Assembly: GCF_900104805.1 (NCBI RefSeq)
Contig: NZ_LT629751.1
Coordinates: 2,647,001-2,711,000, forward strand
Origin: Pseudomonas oryzae
Lineage (GTDB): Bacteria; Pseudomonadota; Gammaproteobacteria; Pseudomonadales; Pseudomonadaceae
DNA length: 64,000 nucleotides
Reading direction: 5' to 3'
In this document: one piece after another, positions 57,892 to 64,000 of the stretch
How positions within the stretch are numbered: the stretch's first letter is position 1
Layout of the letters: every line of letters begins with the position of its first letter
Notes under the pieces: generated by a model
The model's database searches: none
What the model was told of the DNA's origin: nothing
What the model saw: the letters and a program-made list of their open reading frames with translations, nothing else
Made by a program: the position numbers and the translations under genes

Positions 57892-59127
57892 TCACTCGGC
57901 CTGTCGAGCCGGGGCGTCCAGTTCGAAAGCGGTATGCAGGGCACGCACGGCCAGCTCGAGGTACTTCTCCTCGACGACCACGCTGACCTTGATTTCCGAG
58001 GTGGAGATCATCTGGATGTTGATGTTCTCCTTGGCCAGCGCCTCGAACATGCGGCTGGCGACACCGGCGTGGGAGCGCATGCCGACGCCGACGATGGACA
58101 CCTTGGCGATGTTGGTGTCGCCGGACACCTCGCGGGCACCGATCGACTCGGCGGTCTGCTTGAGTACGGCCAGGGCCTTCTCGTAGTCGTTGCGGTGCAC
58201 GGTGAAGGTGAAATCGGTGGTGTTATCGTGCGAGACGTTCTGCACGATCATGTCCACCTCGATGTTGGCGGCACTGACCGGGCCGAGAATCTTGAACGCC
58301 ACGCCGGGGGTGTCCGGCACGCCACGGATGGTCAGCTTGGCTTCGTCGCGGTTGAAGGCGATGCCGGAGATGATCGGCTGTTCCATGGATTCCTCTTCAT
58401 CGATGGTAATGAGGGTGCCCGGACCCTCCTGGAAGCTGTGCAGCACGCGCAGCGGAACGTTGTACTTGCCGGCGAACTCCACCGAGCGGATCTGCAGCAC
58501 CTTGGAACCGAGGCTGGCCATTTCCAGCATTTCCTCGAAGGTGATCTTCTCCAGGCGCTGGGCCTTGGCCACCACGCGCGGGTCGGTGGTGTAGACGCCG
58601 TCGACGTCGGTGTAGATCTGGCACTCGTCGGCCTTGAGCGCCGCGGCCAGAGCCACGCCGGTGGTGTCGGAGCCGCCACGACCGAGGGTGGTGATGTTGC
58701 CCTGCTCGTCGACGCCCTGGAAACCGGCGACCACCACCACGCGACCGGCCGCCAGCTCGCCGCGCAGGCGCTGGTCGTCGATCTCGAGGATGCGCGCCTT
58801 GGTGTGCGCGCTGTCGGTGAGGATGCGCACCTGGTTGCCGGTGTAGGACACCGCCGGGACGCCGCGCTTGATCAGCGCCATGCTGAGCAGACCGATGGTC
58901 ACCTGCTCGCCGGTGGAAATGATGGCGTCCAGTTCGCGCGGGTCCGGCTGCGGCATGATCTGTTTGGCCAGATCGATCAGACGGTTGGTCTCGCCGCTCA
59001 TGGCCGACACCACGACCACGATGTCATGTCCCGCTTCGCGGAACTTCTTCACCTTCTCGGCCACCTGCTCGATGCGCTCGACGCTGCCGACCGAGGTGCC
59101 GCCGAATTTCTGTACGATCAATGCCAT
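57892..59127 (-). CDS. lysC: Aspartate kinase
   Basis: This 411-residue enzyme carries out the first step of the Lys/Thr/Met pathway. ALIVQKFGGTSVGSVERI is at the N-terminus and GRGGSDTTGVALAAALKADE lies near 170. Two C-terminal ACT domains (about 265-411; GVAFKILGPVSAANIEVDMI and GVGMRSHAGVASRMFEALA) bind feedback inhibitors. An internal start for a separate beta subunit is possible, as in related enzymes, but was not resolved. The ATG at 59127 is the family start. Confidence 0.96.
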   Translation of the reverse strand: MALIVQKFGGTSVGSVERIEQVAEKVKKFREAGHDIVVVVSAMSGETNRLIDLAKQIMPQPDPRELDAIISTGEQVTIGLLSMALIKRGVPAVSYTGNQVRILTDSAHTKARILEIDDQRLRGELAAGRVVVVAGFQGVDEQGNITTLGRGGSDTTGVALAAALKADECQIYTDVDGVYTTDPRVVAKAQRLEKITFEEMLEMASLGSKVLQIRSVEFAGKYNVPLRVLHSFQEGPGTLITIDEEESMEQPIISGIAFNRDEAKLTIRGVPDTPGVAFKILGPVSAANIEVDMIVQNVSHDNTTDFTFTVHRNDYEKALAVLKQTAESIGAREVSGDTNIAKVSIVGVGMRSHAGVASRMFEALAKENINIQMISTSEIKVSVVVEEKYLELAVRALHTAFELDAPARQAE

Positions 59128-59220
59128 TTCGATACCGCCTAACCGCGAAAAAGTCGCCCATTAAACATGTCAAGCCGGAGCCTGCCAAGAGCCGTGGCTC
59201 CCGGCAGGCCGACCGTCAGA

Positions 59221-61845
<2,625 letters not shown>

Positions 61846-61999
61846 GAATTCGTCTCGGGAAACTGAGCCTCAGCGGCGAATGCCAAACTGCCGCGCAGAC
61901 GGCCGGCAAAGACGAGCATTATATAAACAACCGGCGCCGACTTGCATCGGCGTGCGCGTTTTCCGCACGGGAATGACGTATGGGGACCGACGATGTCGC

Positions 62000-62995
62000 T
62001 CAGACGCAGGCTTCGTCCGGCCCGATCGGCACCAGCAGGAAGGCCGCGCACTGCCCCGACCGGGTCCGGGAGCTGGCGAACAGCAGGCGCGCGCCCGGCG
62101 TCAGCTGCCCCTGGCGCGGGTCGCCCGCCTCGGCTGGCAGGCTGCCGGGCTCCAGCACGAGGAAATTGTCCGCCGCGCTGCCCGCCTGCGGATTCAGCTC
62201 CGCGATCGGCCGGCCGATCTCGCGCTCGATGCGAAACAGCTGCAGCGGCTCGGACGACGCCTCGAGCAGCGCCTCGCGCCCCTCGATGAGGGCGCGCAGC
62301 CAGTCTTCCAGACGGCCGAGGTCGGGAGTATCCGAGTTCGGCGGCGGGCAGGTGTCCAAGGTCAGGGCTTCGACCGCGAAGCGACTGGCGGTGAAGGCGC
62401 AGTAAGTGCCGGAATTCAGGCTGCGCAGCAGCAGCGCCTGCAAGCCCGAGCGCTGCAGCCAGGCGATCTGCTCGCGGGTCGGCGCAGCGCCGCCGGCGGG
62501 CCACAGGGCGAAGCGCTCCACGCGCGATGAGCGCCGCGTGGTGTGCAGGTCGAAATGCAGCCGGCGACGCTGGGGGCGGGCGAAGAACAGCTCGGCCTGC
62601 AGCTCCAGTTCCACCGAGCGCAGGGCTTCCGGGCCGCTGACCGCCGGCTGCTGGCCGCCGAACAGGCGATTGAGGTCGTAGCCGACGCAGCGCACGCCGG
62701 CGCGCAGGGCGGCGGGATTGCCCAGCACCAGCAGCAGGCGCACGGCCGGCTGCAGGCGGCAGGAAGCGATGTCGTGGAGGAGGTGCTCGAGCAGCTCGAC
62801 CGGCGCGACCTCGTCACCGTGCAGGCCGGCCGACAACAGCAGATCGATGCCCAGGTCGCACCCGGCGGGCGGGTCGACCTCCAGCACCCCGTCGGTCCGC
62901 CACTGCAGGCGTGCACCGGAGGCACACAGCTGGATCTTTTCCGACGGCTCGCGCCCGGTGAGGGTCAGCTCGAGCAGTTTGCCCAAGGCAAGCAT
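62000..62995 (-). CDS. astE: Succinylglutamate desuccinylase
   Basis: This 331-residue zinc hydrolase completes the arginine succinyltransferase pathway, giving glutamate and succinate. Motifs are SAGLHGDEVAPVELLEHLL near 55 (His, Glu), LHFDLHTTRR near 147 and TLDTCPPP near 215. The ATG at 62995 has GGGAG at eight bases and is better than the GTG three codons earlier. It lies two genes after astA on the same strand. Confidence 0.93.
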   Translation of the reverse strand: MLALGKLLELTLTGREPSEKIQLCASGARLQWRTDGVLEVDPPAGCDLGIDLLLSAGLHGDEVAPVELLEHLLHDIASCRLQPAVRLLLVLGNPAALRAGVRCVGYDLNRLFGGQQPAVSGPEALRSVELELQAELFFARPQRRRLHFDLHTTRRSSRVERFALWPAGGAAPTREQIAWLQRSGLQALLLRSLNSGTYCAFTASRFAVEALTLDTCPPPNSDTPDLGRLEDWLRALIEGREALLEASSEPLQLFRIEREIGRPIAELNPQAGSAADNFLVLEPGSLPAEAGDPRQGQLTPGARLLFASSRTRSGQCAAFLLVPIGPDEACV

Positions 62996-63060
62996 GAGGC
63001 GCACTCCCTACGGCAGGCAGTCCACCCAAGCATAGCCGCCGCTACCGGGCAGCGAGCGAC

Positions 63061-63360
63061 TCAGTGTTGATGGCCGCAGCCGCAGTCGGCGCCATGCTCG
63101 TGGTCATGCTCGTTCTCGAGCGCCTCGGCCGCTTCCAGCTCGACGCTCAGCGACACCTGGTTGACCGCCTGGGGGCGCACCACCAGCAGCGGGATCTCGG
63201 CCTCGCCCTCGAGCGACTCGGCGTAGATGGTCACCCCGCCCATGCCATCGGCCTCGAACCACAGCTCGCGGCCTTCGAGGCGCACGGCAACCCGCGCACT
63301 GTGGGTTTCCCGGCGTTCGCCGTGGGCATCTTCAAGGATCAGGGGCAGGCTTTCGCTCAT
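63061..63360 (-). CDS. Small protein with His/Cys-rich metal-binding tail, in ast cluster
   Basis: This 99-residue protein is mostly beta-strand-like (LPLILEDAHGERRETHSARVAV, then LWFEADGMGGVTIYAE). Its tail, HDHEHGADCGCGHQH, almost surely binds a transition metal. It starts at the ATG at 63360 and lies between astA and astE. A small uncharacterised gene occurs in the P. aeruginosa aru cluster too. Function is unknown; delivery of zinc to AstE is one untested idea. Confidence 0.7.
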   Translation of the reverse strand: MSESLPLILEDAHGERRETHSARVAVRLEGRELWFEADGMGGVTIYAESLEGEAEIPLLVVRPQAVNQVSLSVELEAAEALENEHDHEHGADCGCGHQH

Positions 63361-63439
63361 GGAAAAGGACTCGCTCGACTGGCAGAAATGGATAAACGAC
63401 GTTCAGCTTAAGGATTTGCAGCGCCGCGTCCAGTGCCCG

Positions 63440-64000
63440 TCAGCGCCCGCCGGCCTGGGCGTACAGCGGCACGGCACGCACCTGGGCGCCGGCATTCAGA
63501 CGCAGGCGCCGCGCGGTGACGGCATCCACCACCAGCGCGCCGGAGACCGCCCGCGCCTGACCGACGGTGATCCGGCAGTCCTCGCGCTTGCGGTTGTGGA
63601 TAAGGAACTGCGGCGCCTCGTCGCCGGGGGTGCCGATCGCCAGCACCAGTGTCTGGCTGTCGCGCACCGCACGGATGCTGCCGGTCTCGCACTCCAGGGC
63701 AGCGCCACCATCGAAGATGTCGATGTAGCCCTGATAGGTGAAGCCCTCGGCGCGCAGCATGGTCAGCGCCGGCTCGGTTTCACGGTGCACGCGACCGATC
63801 GCCGCCCGCGCCTCCTCGGAGAGGAAGCAGGTGTACAGCGGAAACTTGGGCATCAGCTCGGCGATGAACGCCTTGTTGCCCACGCCGGTGAGGTAGTCGG
63901 CCTGGGAGAATTCCATCTTGAAGAAATGCCGGCCCAAGCTTTCCCAGAACGGCGCCCGGCCATCGTCGTCGGAGATGCCACGCATCTCGGCGATCACCTT
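63440..64000 (-). CDS. astA: Arginine N-succinyltransferase, C-terminal part
   Basis: The last 186 codons of an AstA/AruG-type enzyme are present; the start lies beyond the right edge. KVIAEMRGISDDDGRAPFWE, FNKAFIAELMPKFPLYTCF-like wording and YQGYIDIFDGGAALECE match the family. It succinylates arginine in the first step of AST degradation. It is directly followed by the His-tailed protein and astE, so astD and astB are not between them here, unlike in P. aeruginosa. Confidence 0.9.
   Translation of the reverse strand, partial: KVIAEMRGISDDDGRAPFWESLGRHFFKMEFSQADYLTGVGNKAFIAELMPKFPLYTCFLSEEARAAIGRVHRETEPALTMLRAEGFTYQGYIDIFDGGAALECETGSIRAVRDSQTLVLAIGTPGDEAPQFLIHNRKREDCRITVGQARAVSGALVVDAVTARRLRLNAGAQVRAVPLYAQAGGR

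Overview
This window is a chromosomal segment from a GC-rich diazotroph of the Pseudomonadaceae. It is most like the Azotobacter / nitrogen-fixing Pseudomonas group. That placement rests on recall of family sequences and gene orders, not on a database search: NifH, NifD, NifK, NafY, NifL and NifA closely resemble the Azotobacter vinelandii proteins, and the non-nif blocks (yggL-dacB-rlmL-rmf-pyrD; amrZ, mgtE, tRNA-Ser/Arg cluster, csrA, lysC, alaS, astE) are typical Pseudomonas neighbourhoods.

Layout. (1) 1-2.9 kb, minus: an oxidative N-demethylation operon (DmmA-like small subunit, ferredoxin reductase, haem-dependent N-demethylase subunit, GcvT-like protein running off the edge), with a near-consensus sigma-54 promoter. 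(2) 3.4-6.4 kb: an unknown acidic protein, hisN, a NYN-domain protein and a membrane hydrolase. (3) 6.4-12.7 kb, minus: nifHDKTY, a DUF6129-like gene and lrv, with a sigma-54 promoter, two NifA sites and strong hairpins in the nifH/D, D/K and K/T gaps. A SIR2-like gene and an unknown gene diverge from nifH (13.1-14.6 kb). (4) 14.6-22.3 kb: a tandem-repeat block, an XRE regulator, lipid genes (ceramidase-like protein, Aas, LplT-PlsC fusion) and a MerR/unknown gene pair bracketed by two copies of a palindromic repeat. (5) 22.3-28.9 kb, minus: rnfABCDGEH, a NifX-like gene and nafY. These diverge from nifLA (29.4-32.5 kb), which is followed by nifB-fdxN-nifO-nifQ-rhdN-grxD (32.8-36.4 kb). (6) 36.5-64 kb: housekeeping genes, namely a K+/H+ antiporter, a porin, amtB, a dGTPase, dacB, rlmL, rmf, pyrD, a GGDEF/EAL receptor, amrZ, mgtE, five tRNAs, csrA, lysC, alaS, astE and a partial astA.

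How it works together. NifL and NifA sense redox and nitrogen state and control sigma-54 promoters. TGT-N10-ACA NifA sites lie before nifH, rnfA and nifB. Rnf would supply low-potential electrons to nitrogenase. NifB and NifQ serve cofactor synthesis, and NafY and NifY are apo-nitrogenase/cofactor chaperones. nifENX, nifUSV and nifWZM are not in the window and must lie elsewhere. AmtB and the methylamine-oxidation operon fit a broader nitrogen-scavenging theme. No insertion sequence, phage or CRISPR array was seen.
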